In this document: one piece after another, positions 31,384 through 39,790 of the stretch
Layout: each line of letters opens with the position of its first letter
How positions within the stretch are numbered: the first letter of the stretch is position 1
From: Flavobacterium cyclinae
Lineage (GTDB): Bacteria > Bacteroidota > Bacteroidia > Flavobacteriales > Flavobacteriaceae
NCBI RefSeq assembly: GCF_021172145.1
Contig: NZ_CP089095.1
Coordinates: 1,922,001-1,986,000 of the forward strand
Direction of reading: 5' to 3'
Length of the DNA stretch: 64,000 bases
Notes under the pieces: model-generated
Seen by the model: only the letters and a program-made list of their open reading frames with translations
Database searches by the model: none
Told to the model about the DNA's origin: nothing
Program-made: the position numbers and the translations under genes

Positions 31384-31845
31384 ATGAAAAAAATAATATT
31401 CTTTTTATTGTTTGTTAACTTTTGTTTTTCGCAAGAGAAAAAATTAACTATCTCTCAAATCGATAGTATTGTTAAAACAATTAGACCAAAAATAGAATCA
31501 AGTGGAATTATTAAAAAGAAAAAGAAAAATATTGGTGTATTTGGAACTACAAGTTATGAATTTGAAGATAACTTGATCTATTCTTATTATAATGAAACTA
31601 CAAAAGATAAAGAATTTGAATTTTTACATTTTTATGAATTTTATTATTTTAACGATAGTCCAATTTATATCAAAATAAATATTGAAAAAATAAATAGTAA
31701 GGATAATTCAAAAGAAATTTTTAAAGCAGAATTAAATAAATTTGAAATAACTTCTTTCAAAGAAATAAAAAATCCTTTTTTAATTAATTTAAGAATAAAA
31801 TTGAATAAAATAATTTTTGATTTCATTAACAATAAGCCAGAATAA
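31384..31845 (+). CDS. Exported hypothetical protein
   Basis: A 153-residue exported protein from the ATG at 31384. The preceding in-frame ATG at 31351 lies within a dispersed repeat and would give a polar extension (MSFRQRRNHIK). Signal: MKKIIFFLLFVNFCFSQ. The mature part is rich in K, I and N, with beta-strand-like segments (YEFEDNLIYSYYNETT, then EFLHFYEFYYFNDSPIYIKINIEK). No family recognised. It appears to be an extra gene between the DUF1015 gene and yggS; its stop overlaps the yggS start by one base (TAATG). Confidence 0.7.
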   Translation: MKKIIFFLLFVNFCFSQEKKLTISQIDSIVKTIRPKIESSGIIKKKKKNIGVFGTTSYEFEDNLIYSYYNETTKDKEFEFLHFYEFYYFNDSPIYIKINIEKINSKDNSKEIFKAELNKFEITSFKEIKNPFLINLRIKLNKIIFDFINNKPE

Positions 31846-32540
31846 TGTCAATCTCAAAAAACCTCAATAACATAAAATCCCAACTTCCAGCTCACGTTAC
31901 TTTGGTAGCAGTTTCAAAAACCAAACCTATATCGGATTTAATGGAAGCGTATGATGCTGGCCAACGTATTTTTGGAGAAAATTATGTTCAAGAATTAGTT
32001 GAAAAACAGGAACAAATGCCAAATGATATACAATGGCATTTTATTGGGCATTTGCAATCTAGGAAAGTTAAACTTATTGCACCTTTTGTAAGCTTAATTC
32101 ATGGTGTGGATAGTTTAAAATTATTGCAAGAAATCAACAAACAAGCAGCAAAAAATAATCGTGTAATTGATTGTTTGTTACAAGTTTTTATTGCGGAAGA
32201 AGAAAGTAAATTTGGGTTAGACGAACAAGAATTAAACGAGATTCTGGAACATGTCCATAATGACAAAGAAAACTATAAAAATATCCGAATCGTTGGCTTA
32301 ATGGGAATGGCAACCTTCACAGAAAACCAAAACCAAATTGAAAAAGAATTCAAACATCTAAAAACGATTTTTGATACTATTACCTCTTGTACAGACGCGA
32401 TTAATCGCGTCTCTCCAGAAAACATTGATATAAAAATATTATCCATGGGAATGTCGGGCGATTATCAACTCGCAATTTCATGCGGAAGTACGATGGTTCG
32501 AATTGGAAGTAGTATCTTTGGAACGAGAAATTATCAATAA
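31845..32540 (+). CDS. YggS-type PLP homeostasis protein
   Basis: PLP-binding TIM-barrel protein of the YggS/PLPBP family, involved in vitamin B6 homeostasis. The PLP lysine is in VTLVAVSKTKP near residue 26, and IFGENYVQELVEK near 43-55, WHFIGHLQSRKVK near 66-78 and ILSMGMSGDYQLAI...MVRIGSSIFG near 199-225 are family hallmarks. Between them, CTDAINRV (about residues 182-189) is encoded by a 20-bp perfect palindrome and looks like extra sequence relative to homologues, in a surface loop. The frame is intact, so the protein is probably functional. Confidence 0.92.
   Translation: MSISKNLNNIKSQLPAHVTLVAVSKTKPISDLMEAYDAGQRIFGENYVQELVEKQEQMPNDIQWHFIGHLQSRKVKLIAPFVSLIHGVDSLKLLQEINKQAAKNNRVIDCLLQVFIAEEESKFGLDEQELNEILEHVHNDKENYKNIRIVGLMGMATFTENQNQIEKEFKHLKTIFDTITSCTDAINRVSPENIDIKILSMGMSGDYQLAISCGSTMVRIGSSIFGTRNYQ
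32393..32412. repeat. 20-bp perfect palindrome inside the YggS-type gene
   Basis: AGACGCGATTAATCGCGTCT is its own reverse complement. It is GC-rich against an AT-rich gene and is read in frame as part of CTDAINRVS. I recall this word (GACGCGATTAATCGCGTC) as a dispersed repeat in other genomes, so this is probably a repeat copy tolerated in a coding sequence. Confidence 0.65.
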
Positions 32541-32594
32541 GGCAATTTGTCAATGTGCCAATTAACTGAAAACCGAGACTGAACACTGTAAACT
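32541..32594. repeat. Spacer of repeat fragments
   Basis: Contains GGCA...TGCC flanking ATTTGTCAATG (32541-32559), then AACTGAAAACCGAGACTGAA and CACTGTAAACTA. The latter words resemble those at 29997-30053. No promoter is evident, so the downstream gene is likely read through from yggS. Confidence 0.45.
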
Positions 32595-32597
32595 ATT

Positions 32598-33959
32598 TTG
32601 TACGCAATAATCGACATAGAAACCACTGGAGGACAATACAATGAAGAAGGTATAACCGAAATCGCCATTTATAAATTTGATGGTCATGAGGTTGTGGACC
32701 AATTCATTAGCCTTGTAAATCCCGAAAAACCAATCCAACCTTTCGTTGTGAAGTTAACTGGGATTAATAATGCTATGCTTAGAAGTGCTCCCAAATTCTA
32801 TGAAGTGGCAAAAAGAATTATCGAAATCACTGAAGGATGTGTAATTGTGGCTCACAATGCTTCATTCGATTATCGAATTTTAAAAACCGAATTTAGACGT
32901 TTAGGTTTTGATTTCAAAAAACAAACGCTATGTACGGTAGAATTAGCAAAAAAGTTAATTCCGGGTCAAGAATCGTATAGTTTGGGTAAGCTGGTGCGTT
33001 CATTAGGAATTCCTATGGCAGACAGACATCGTGCTAGTGGTGATGCTTTGGCTACTGTGAAATTATTCAAAATGTTGTTGGTAAAAGACATCGAGAAAGA
33101 AATCGTAAAAAGCTTTATCAAAACCGAAATTAAATCGGGAATGTCTCCGAAATTGTTAGATATTGTGGAGAATTTACCTTCAAAAACAGGTATTTACTAC
33201 ATTCACAATGAAAAAGGCGATTTGATTTACATCGGGAAAAGCAAAAACATCAAAAAACGTGTCAACCAACATTTCACAGGAACTTCGAGTAAAAGTAAAA
33301 AAATCCAACGTGATGTTTTTGCCGTGACTTTTGAAGAAACGGGAAGCGAATTAATAGCACTTTTAAAGGAAAGCGAAGAAATTAAAATCAATAAACCAAT
33401 TTACAACAGAGCTCAACGCAAAAGTATTTTTCAATACGCGCTTTACCAACACACAAACGAACAAGGTTACATTTCATTAACCGTTGAAAAAGCAGATGGT
33501 CGAAAGAAAGAAATCACTTCGTTTACTTCGCTTCAGGAAGGCAAAAATGCATTGTTCAAGATAACAGAAAAATACAATTTGTGTCAGAAAATCAATGGTT
33601 TGTATGATACTCAAAACGGATGTTTTCAATACAAAATAAAAGAATGTAATGGAGCTTGTTTGGGTGAAGAAAACCCTGAAAGTTACAACGAAAGAGTTTT
33701 GGAATTCATTGAAGAGAACTCGTTTGAAAACAACAATATGGTAATTCTTGATCGCGGTAGAACGTATGATGAAAGAACTGCTGTATTAATTGAAAATGGT
33801 ATATATAAAGGCTACTGCTTTTACGATTTGAATTATCAAGTGAATAACATTGAAATTTTGAAAAACATCATCATTCCAATGCAACACAATCGCGATACAA
33901 AAACGATTATTCAATCTTATATTAGAAAAAATAAAGTGTATAAAATAATTCGTTTTTAA
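32598..33959 (+). CDS. DEDD exonuclease / GIY-YIG nuclease fusion protein
   Basis: A 453-residue protein. Residues 1-170 are a DnaQ-type 3'-5' exonuclease: DIETTGG (D6, E8), AHNASFDYRIL near 93-103 and DRHRASGDALAT near 140-151 (the H and D of motif III). Residues about 190-275 are a UvrC-like GIY-YIG endonuclease domain (KTGIYYIHN, then LIYIGKSKNIKKRV). The C-terminal 180 residues are less clear. The start is a TTG at 32598, because no ATG lies close to the first strand. Such fusions are known in Bacteroidota and may take part in repair. Its stop overlaps the miaA start by one base. Confidence 0.88.
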   Translation: MYAIIDIETTGGQYNEEGITEIAIYKFDGHEVVDQFISLVNPEKPIQPFVVKLTGINNAMLRSAPKFYEVAKRIIEITEGCVIVAHNASFDYRILKTEFRRLGFDFKKQTLCTVELAKKLIPGQESYSLGKLVRSLGIPMADRHRASGDALATVKLFKMLLVKDIEKEIVKSFIKTEIKSGMSPKLLDIVENLPSKTGIYYIHNEKGDLIYIGKSKNIKKRVNQHFTGTSSKSKKIQRDVFAVTFEETGSELIALLKESEEIKINKPIYNRAQRKSIFQYALYQHTNEQGYISLTVEKADGRKKEITSFTSLQEGKNALFKITEKYNLCQKINGLYDTQNGCFQYKIKECNGACLGEENPESYNERVLEFIEENSFENNNMVILDRGRTYDERTAVLIENGIYKGYCFYDLNYQVNNIEILKNIIIPMQHNRDTKTIIQSYIRKNKVYKIIRF

Positions 33960-34885
33960 TGAACTATCTTATTACCATTATAGGACCAACAGCCATTGGA
34001 AAAACGGCTTTGAGCATTACTTTAGCACAACATTTTGGTTGCGAAATTATATCATGCGATAGTCGTCAGTTTTTTAAAGAAATGAAAATTGGCACCGCTG
34101 TTCCGAGTGATGAAGAATTAGCAGCTGCAACCCATCATTTTATTCAAAATAAATCGATTTTTGAAAGTTATTCGGTAGGCGATTTTGAACAAGAAGCTTT
34201 ATCGAAATTGGATGAATTATTTCAGAAAAATAACATTCAAATTATGGTAGGTGGTTCGGGATTATATGTAGATGCGGTTTTAAAAGGATTTGATGATTTT
34301 CCAGATATTGATGATTCGGTTCGAAATGAAATTAATACTAAATATGATGCATTAGGTATCAACTTTTTACAAGAGCAACTCCAAAAATTAGATTCGGAAT
34401 ATTACCAAAAGTTAGAAACTGATAATCCACAAACCTTACAAAATCCGCAACGTATGAAACGTTTTGTAGAAGTTTGCTTGGGAACTGGAAAACCGTATTC
34501 GAGTTTTATTGGAAAACGAAAAAACAAAAGAAACTTCACTCCTATTATCATTGGTTTAGAAGCCGACCGAGAAATCATGTATGATAGAATCAACCAACGC
34601 GTGGATATTATGCTAAATGAAGGACTTTTAGCTGAAGCAGAATCTTTGTATCCAAACAAACATTTGAATGCATTACAAACCGTTGGTTACAGAGAATTAT
34701 TCGATTATTTTGATAGAAAAATAACTTTAGAGTTTGCCATCGAACAAATCAAGATGAACACGAGACGTTTTGCAAAACGCCAAATCACTTGGTTTAAACG
34801 AACAGAAAATGTGAGTTGGTTTGATTATTTGACAGATAGAAAAGAGATTATCAGTTCTATAAAATCAATGATTCATAATTCATAA
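33959..34885 (+). CDS. miaA: tRNA dimethylallyltransferase MiaA
   Basis: Transfers dimethylallyl to A37 of tRNAs reading UNN codons. 308 residues: P-loop GPTAIGKT at 9-16, then SCDSRQFFKEMKIGT near 31-45 and VGGSGLYVDAVLKGF near 97-111, and the C-terminal QTVGYRELFDYF and RRFAKRQITWFKR motifs. The final codons (MIHNS) and the stop are encoded by the first copies of an ATTCATA repeat, so slippage there would change only the last few residues. It follows the exonuclease gene with a one-base overlap. Confidence 0.95.
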   Translation: MNYLITIIGPTAIGKTALSITLAQHFGCEIISCDSRQFFKEMKIGTAVPSDEELAAATHHFIQNKSIFESYSVGDFEQEALSKLDELFQKNNIQIMVGGSGLYVDAVLKGFDDFPDIDDSVRNEINTKYDALGINFLQEQLQKLDSEYYQKLETDNPQTLQNPQRMKRFVEVCLGTGKPYSSFIGKRKNKRNFTPIIIGLEADREIMYDRINQRVDIMLNEGLLAEAESLYPNKHLNALQTVGYRELFDYFDRKITLEFAIEQIKMNTRRFAKRQITWFKRTENVSWFDYLTDRKEIISSIKSMIHNS

Positions 34886-34933
34886 TTCATAATTCATAAT
34901 TCATAATTCATAATTCATAATTCATAATTTATA
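34871..34933. repeat. Heptanucleotide tandem repeat (ATTCATA)
   Basis: Eight perfect copies of ATTCATA (34871-34926) and one variant, ATTTATA (34927-34933). It starts within the last codons of miaA and stops 8 bp before the ATG of the thioesterase gene. It occupies the whole promoter space of that gene, so copy-number change would alter spacing. Confidence 0.95.
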
Positions 34934-34941
34934 ATTTTTTT

Positions 34942-35667
34942 ATGCCCATATCTTCCAATTTTACTTCTATTTTAGAACAAGAATACGAAATCAACTTTTT
35001 GCAATGTTATCCAAATGGTTTATTGAAATATACTGAGTTATGTAATATTTTTCAAATTACAGCGGGAATTCATGCCGATTTAGGTGGAATCAGTTTTAGT
35101 GATATGCAAGAACATCATCAAGCTTGGGTAATGAGTAAAATGCGTTTGGAAATTATCAGTTTACCCAAATGGAAGGAGAAAGTTACCGTAAAAACGTGGA
35201 TAAAATCATTAGAAAATTCACGTTCGACTCGTTGTTTGGAATTGTATCGCGGTGATGAGAAATTAGCGGGTTGTGAAACGTATTGGGCCGTTTTAAATAC
35301 ACAAATTAGAAGACCTGAAAATTTAGCTTTACCTCACGAACATTTTATCAAATATCCAGAACATAGTGCAACTGAAAAATCGGTGCAGCGTATTAATTTG
35401 GATGTTGCATTCGAAAAAATATTAGATTATAAAGTACAACTATCTGATTTAGATATCGTAAATCATGCTAATAACGTGAAATACTTAGAATGGTGCTTAA
35501 ATACTATGGATAGAAAATTTATCTTGAAACAAAACATAAAAGGCTTTGAGATGAATTTCTTAAAAGAATTGAACTGGAATGATGAAGCAATAATTTCTAA
35601 AAACGAAAATACATACATCATTACCAAAGACGAAAAAGTTTGTTATGCATTAGAAATTATTGAATAA
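34942..35667 (+). CDS. Acyl-ACP thioesterase
   Basis: Double hot-dog thioesterase of the plant/bacterial acyl-ACP thioesterase type (FatA-like), 241 residues. The first hot-dog (about 12-125) contains YPNGLLKYTELCNIFQITAGIHADLGGIS and WVMSKMRLEI; the second (about 140-238) contains VQLSDLDIVNHANNVKYLEWCLNTM, where the D-x-N-H-x-N-N motif holds the catalytic residues. It releases fatty acids from ACP, in the cytoplasm. It is preceded by the ATTCATA repeat, with no separate promoter visible, so it is probably read through from miaA. Confidence 0.9.
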   Translation: MPISSNFTSILEQEYEINFLQCYPNGLLKYTELCNIFQITAGIHADLGGISFSDMQEHHQAWVMSKMRLEIISLPKWKEKVTVKTWIKSLENSRSTRCLELYRGDEKLAGCETYWAVLNTQIRRPENLALPHEHFIKYPEHSATEKSVQRINLDVAFEKILDYKVQLSDLDIVNHANNVKYLEWCLNTMDRKFILKQNIKGFEMNFLKELNWNDEAIISKNENTYIITKDEKVCYALEIIE

Positions 35668-35691
35668 AAAAGTCCTGATTTCTCAGGACTT
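35665..35691 (-). terminator. Terminator of the response-regulator operon
   Basis: AAGTCCTGA (35670-35678) pairs with TCAGGACTT (35683-35691) around TTTC; the A run at 35665-35670 gives the minus-strand T tract. It lies between convergent genes and may also serve the thioesterase gene. Confidence 0.85.
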
Positions 35692-35695
35692 GAAA

Positions 35696-36394
35696 TTATT
35701 TCTTGATGACTAATCTAAAACCTTCACCGTGAATGTTTAAGATTTCAACATTTTCGTCTTGTTTTAAGAATTTTCTCAATTTAGCGATATAAACGTCCAT
35801 ACTTCTTGATGTGAAGTAGTTATCATCTCTCCAAATTTTAGTTAAAGCCAATTCTCTTGGCATTAAATCATTTTCGTGAAGTGCTAACATTTTTAAAAGT
35901 TCACACTCTTTTGGAGATAATTTAATTGGTTCTTGACCTGGATATGTTAAGAAACGTAATTTTGAATTCAAGTGGAATTTACCTATTTCAAACTCAAACT
36001 TAGTTGTATCTGGTTTTACTTCAGACGCTTTTCTTTGAATAATTGCTTTGATTTTCATTAAAAGCACTTCTGAATCAAATGGTTTATTCAAATAATCATC
36101 AGCACCAACTTTATATCCTTTTAAAACGTCTTCTTTCAACGTTTTAGCTGTTAAAAAGATAATTGGCACTTCTTGGTTTTTCTCACGAATTTCTCTAGCT
36201 AAAGTATAACCATCTTTGTAAGGCATCATAACATCTAAAATACACAAATCATAGGTGTCTTTTTTGAATTTTTCAAAACCTTCCATTCCGTTTTTAGCCA
36301 AGGTAACCTCAAAATCATTTATCATTAAATAATCTTTCAAAACCGCACCAAAGTTTGGATCGTCTTCAACTAATAATATTTTTTTTGCTTCCAT
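35696..36394 (-). CDS. OmpR-type response regulator (RprY-like)
   Basis: A 232-residue two-component regulator. Receiver domain at residues 1-120, with acidic pair E10/D11/D12, phospho-acceptor D54 (CILDVMMPYKDG) and K in GADDYLNKPF near 104. A winged-helix OmpR/PhoB effector domain lies at 130-230 (LSPKECELLKMLALHENDLMPRELALTKIW, then SRSMDVYIAKLRKFL). The sensor kinase gene lies 18 bp upstream on the same strand. By family type it resembles Bacteroidota RprY; the regulon is unknown. Confidence 0.94.
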   Translation of the reverse strand: MEAKKILLVEDDPNFGAVLKDYLMINDFEVTLAKNGMEGFEKFKKDTYDLCILDVMMPYKDGYTLAREIREKNQEVPIIFLTAKTLKEDVLKGYKVGADDYLNKPFDSEVLLMKIKAIIQRKASEVKPDTTKFEFEIGKFHLNSKLRFLTYPGQEPIKLSPKECELLKMLALHENDLMPRELALTKIWRDDNYFTSRSMDVYIAKLRKFLKQDENVEILNIHGEGFRLVIKK

Positions 36395-36412
36395 GATAAT
36401 GTTCTATATATT

Positions 36413-37996
36413 TTAATTTATTAATGGCATTTTTATTATAAAGGTACTTCCCTTACCTTTTTCACTCTCTACAAATATTTGACCATTGTGGTCTTCAACA
36501 ATTTGTTTTACATAGGCTAAACCAAGCCCATGACCTTTTACATTATGTAAATCTCCCGTATGTTCGCGGTAGAATTTTTCAAATACTCTTTTTTGTGCTA
36601 CTTTACTCATACCAGCACCTTGATCCTGAATTTTTATAAGAATAAAATCTTTTATATTCTCGGTAAAAACATCAATTATTGGGGCGTCTGGTGAATATTT
36701 AATAGCATTGTCTAACACGTTTACTAATACATTTGTAAAATGTACTTCGTTAAGTAAAATTGTACTTCTTTGTGCATTAAAATGCTGATGAATTATTCCT
36801 TGTCTGTCTTCAACAATTAAACTAACGTGTTCGATTGCATCTTCAATAATTTCGGTTACATCTCTTGGTTCTTTAGAAATATCCAATTCGTTTTTCTCTA
36901 ATTTAGAGATTCGTAAAACATTTTCTACCTGAGCATGCATTCTCTTGTTTTCCTCTTTAATCATTTGGAGATAACGTTGTACCTTTTCTTTATCTTCAAT
37001 GATTTTTGGATTTTTAATTGCATCTAAAGCTAAGTTGATAGTAGCTATAGGTGTCTTGAATTCATGTGTCATATTATTAATGAAATCTGTTTTGATTTCA
37101 GAAATTTGTTTTTGTTTGATTAATTGATTTAAGGCGCTTGAATACGTTAACACAATAACCAAAGTAAACAATAATGACAAAGTTGAAATTCCAATTAAAG
37201 ATGAAAAAACGAATTTGCTTTTTTGTGGAAAACTCACTAAAAGTTGATACATCGACATTCCTTCATTATCTTGAAGTATAGGAATTCCGTAAGTTGTATT
37301 ACTATTGTATTTAAAATTTTCAGAACGAATTTTAGTTGCTAAGCCATTGCTATAGATACCAAATTCAAAAGGTGTTTTGACTCCGTATTTATGAAGTTCA
37401 TCTTTTAAATATTTTCCAAGTTGTTCTACTGAAACCCTTTCTTGAATAGGTTTTAATGAAACAACATCTTTAAAAGTTACTTCAAAATTTGCTTTGTCTA
37501 AACTTGTTACACTTCCTGATTTATTAATAGATAAGTCTGGTAATGTACGAACTTGCAAATTTCCATCATCTATAGAATTTCCACTAAAATATTCTGTTTT
37601 TCTTTTTGATAGTAATTTTCCAAAATTTACTGAACCTGCATTTTTATCAAAGAACGAACCATTTATACCATAATTTTCAGCAACTAGTGTATTGGTGTAA
37701 ATGATAGTTTCATTAGTTTTTTTATCGCGTTCGTAGAAATATATTTCTTTTAACTCTTCTTGTTTAGGAATTTTACCAGTACTATCAATTAACTTATTAT
37801 AATAATTATAAAAGGAAACTAACTCTTTTTCATTGATTGTATTAGAAACATTACCTAAAACTTGTTGAACGTGATATTTAAATTCTTCTTCATTTTTGTC
37901 CAAAGAAATAGATATCCAATACAATTGAACTAAAATTATACCAATTAATGATAAACTCATTAAAAAGACTAATAATCTAAACCTTGACTTATTCAT
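36413..37996 (-). CDS. Sensor histidine kinase (RprX-like)
   Basis: A 527-residue membrane kinase. N-terminal transmembrane helix at about residues 8-30 (LLVFLMSLSLIGIILVQLYWI), then a periplasmic sensor region (about 31-260) with no recognised domain, and a second transmembrane helix at about 265-287 (SSLIGISTLSLLFTLVIVLTY). The HisKA domain has phospho-acceptor H311 (NMTHEFKTPIATIN), followed by HATPase_c with N-box VLVNVLDNAIKYSPD and G-boxes IQDQGAGM and KGHGLGLAYV. It is paired with the response regulator downstream. The stimulus is unknown. Confidence 0.93.
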   Translation of the reverse strand: MNKSRFRLLVFLMSLSLIGIILVQLYWISISLDKNEEEFKYHVQQVLGNVSNTINEKELVSFYNYYNKLIDSTGKIPKQEELKEIYFYERDKKTNETIIYTNTLVAENYGINGSFFDKNAGSVNFGKLLSKRKTEYFSGNSIDDGNLQVRTLPDLSINKSGSVTSLDKANFEVTFKDVVSLKPIQERVSVEQLGKYLKDELHKYGVKTPFEFGIYSNGLATKIRSENFKYNSNTTYGIPILQDNEGMSMYQLLVSFPQKSKFVFSSLIGISTLSLLFTLVIVLTYSSALNQLIKQKQISEIKTDFINNMTHEFKTPIATINLALDAIKNPKIIEDKEKVQRYLQMIKEENKRMHAQVENVLRISKLEKNELDISKEPRDVTEIIEDAIEHVSLIVEDRQGIIHQHFNAQRSTILLNEVHFTNVLVNVLDNAIKYSPDAPIIDVFTENIKDFILIKIQDQGAGMSKVAQKRVFEKFYREHTGDLHNVKGHGLGLAYVKQIVEDHNGQIFVESEKGKGSTFIIKMPLIN

Positions 37997-38067
37997 CGAA
38001 ACAAATTTAACATTTTAACATTTATAGTTAAAATACATTAACCAAAGATTAACATATAAACTATTTT

Positions 38068-38655
38068 TTAGGATTTTGCTAAAATTTTAAGAATTTTGTC
38101 AATATTTAGGAAAGTCTCTTTTAAATTAATATTTTCCACAACAAAATCGCTCATTTTTATCTTTTCTTCATCAGAAAATTGATTGTTAATTCTAACTAAT
38201 ATTTCGTCTTTTGTTAAATTATCACGTTTCATTGCTCTTTCAACACGAAGTGATACAGGAGCTGTAATTAAAATAACCTTATCACATTCTTTATTTCCTC
38301 CAGTTTCAAATAAAATGGCAACTTCTTTAATTACAAAAGGATAATTCTTATGTTCTTTTAACCAATTGCTGAAATGAAGTCGCACTTCTGGATGAACGAT
38401 GGCATTTAATTCTTTTAATTTTTCGGGATTATTGAATACAAGTTGGGCAATTTTTTTTCGATTTAACGTTGCATCTGAATTGAGAATACTCTCTGAAAAC
38501 AAATTTTGAATTTTTTGTTTTATATTCTCGCATTCCATAATGTTTTTTGCTTCTTCATCTGCTATATAAACAGGAATTCCTTTTGACGCCATATAAGCTG
38601 CAACAGTAGATTTACCACTGCCAATTCCTCCTGTTAAACCAATAATTTTTGTCAT
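38068..38655 (-). CDS. coaE: Dephospho-CoA kinase
   Basis: Phosphorylates dephospho-CoA at the ribose 3'-OH, the last step of coenzyme A synthesis. P-loop GGIGSGKS at residues 9-16, then ADEEAKNIME near 33-42 and IVHPEVRLHFSNWL near 96-109, with VILITAPVSLRVERAMKRD near 137-155. At 195 residues it has the normal length. The glycosyltransferase gene lies 2 bp upstream on the same strand. coaBC, for an earlier step of the same pathway, is about 10 kb away. Confidence 0.95.
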   Translation of the reverse strand: MTKIIGLTGGIGSGKSTVAAYMASKGIPVYIADEEAKNIMECENIKQKIQNLFSESILNSDATLNRKKIAQLVFNNPEKLKELNAIVHPEVRLHFSNWLKEHKNYPFVIKEVAILFETGGNKECDKVILITAPVSLRVERAMKRDNLTKDEILVRINNQFSDEEKIKMSDFVVENINLKETFLNIDKILKILAKS

Positions 38656-38657
38656 CT

Positions 38658-39656
38658 CTATTTTTTAAAAAACAACTCAGGAAACGCTTCTTGTGGCTTT
38701 TGTTTCAAAATGAAAACTTTAAAATACGATAATAAAAATCCTTTTCCGTATCCAAAAAACTGAATTATAGAAGCCCATATAGAATAAAACGCAATTTTTA
38801 TACTTTTATTGGACAATAAAGAAATTAAGAATAAAAGTGCAAAATATAATCCGTATAAATACATGAAATAAGGAACATTAATAAGTACAGACAGAAGAGC
38901 CACAATAAAACCAAAACAAAATAAAGTTGGAAACCAAAATGTTATTTTAGTGTGTTCAGGATACCATGAATTTAATATTGGGCGCGCTTTTCCAAATTTA
39001 TTTACTTGTATTTGAAATTTTTCCCAACTAATTCTTCTTTTATGATAAACAAATGCATTTTTTATAAGCTTGGTTTTAAAACCTAAATTCCATAATCGGA
39101 TTGACAAATCGGGGTCTTCTCCAGGATGAATATTTCCAAAACCATTTGAAGCTTCGAATGCTTTTTTAGACAACCCCATATTAAAACTTCGGGGTTGAAA
39201 TTTATCTACTTTTTCACTTCCTCCTCTAATTCCACCAGTAGTAATAAAAGAAGTCATGGTAAAGTTTATTGCCTTTTGAATATCTGAAAAGGAATCAAGT
39301 GCTGCATCAGGACCACCAAAACAATCTACGTATTCTTCATTAAGACTATTTTGAACCTGATTTAAATAATCTGGTGGAATAATACAATCTGAATCTAAAA
39401 TAATAAAATAATCTCCTTTAGCCACTTTCATCCCGTAATTTCGAGAATCACCAGGACCAGAATTTGGTTTATTATAATAGGAAATATGCAATTGATTTGA
39501 ATATTTTTCAACAACATCATTACAGGGAATTGATGAGCCATCTTCCACAATTACAACTTCAAAAGGAATTGATGAATTGAACTTAGTTAAACTTTCTAAC
39601 AATTCGTCAATTTCATCGGGTCTATTATAAACGGGAACTATAAATGAAAAATACAT
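38658..39656 (-). CDS. Family 2 glycosyltransferase, membrane-anchored
   Basis: A 332-residue GT2 enzyme. The N-terminal GT-A catalytic domain (residues 1-225) has FSFIVPVYNRPDEIDELLESL, the metal-binding DSDCII (about residues 91-96), a PGEDPDLSIRLWNLGF acceptor-side ED motif near 179-194 and HKRRISWEKF (the R/K-R-x-W motif). Two or three C-terminal transmembrane helices (about 240-300) suggest processive or lipid-linked sugar transfer at the inner membrane. Donor and acceptor unknown. It is not in an obvious polysaccharide cluster; coaE follows 2 bp downstream. Confidence 0.9.
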   Translation of the reverse strand: MYFSFIVPVYNRPDEIDELLESLTKFNSSIPFEVVIVEDGSSIPCNDVVEKYSNQLHISYYNKPNSGPGDSRNYGMKVAKGDYFIILDSDCIIPPDYLNQVQNSLNEEYVDCFGGPDAALDSFSDIQKAINFTMTSFITTGGIRGGSEKVDKFQPRSFNMGLSKKAFEASNGFGNIHPGEDPDLSIRLWNLGFKTKLIKNAFVYHKRRISWEKFQIQVNKFGKARPILNSWYPEHTKITFWFPTLFCFGFIVALLSVLINVPYFMYLYGLYFALLFLISLLSNKSIKIAFYSIWASIIQFFGYGKGFLLSYFKVFILKQKPQEAFPELFFKK

Positions 39657-39743
39657 CCGTAATTTTTTTACAAAATTACATAAATTTTATGTGGAATAGA
39701 ACTATCAAATTAGTTCATTAATGAAAATAAAATACCTAAAAAT

Positions 39744-39770
39744 AAAAAAGTCCCGATAAAATCGGGACTT
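39744..39770 (-). terminator. Terminator of the T9SS cargo gene
   Basis: AAGTCCCGAT (39748-39757) pairs with ATCGGGACTT (39761-39770) around AAA, with a six-A run to its left that forms the T tract on the minus strand. It lies 20 bp past the stop. Confidence 0.9.
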
Positions 39771-39790
39771 TAATTTAATAACTAAAATTA

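Noticed and set aside
34871..34933. CRISPR-like array
   Set aside because: The repeat unit is 7 bp with no unique spacers, so it is a simple tandem repeat. No cas genes are in the window.
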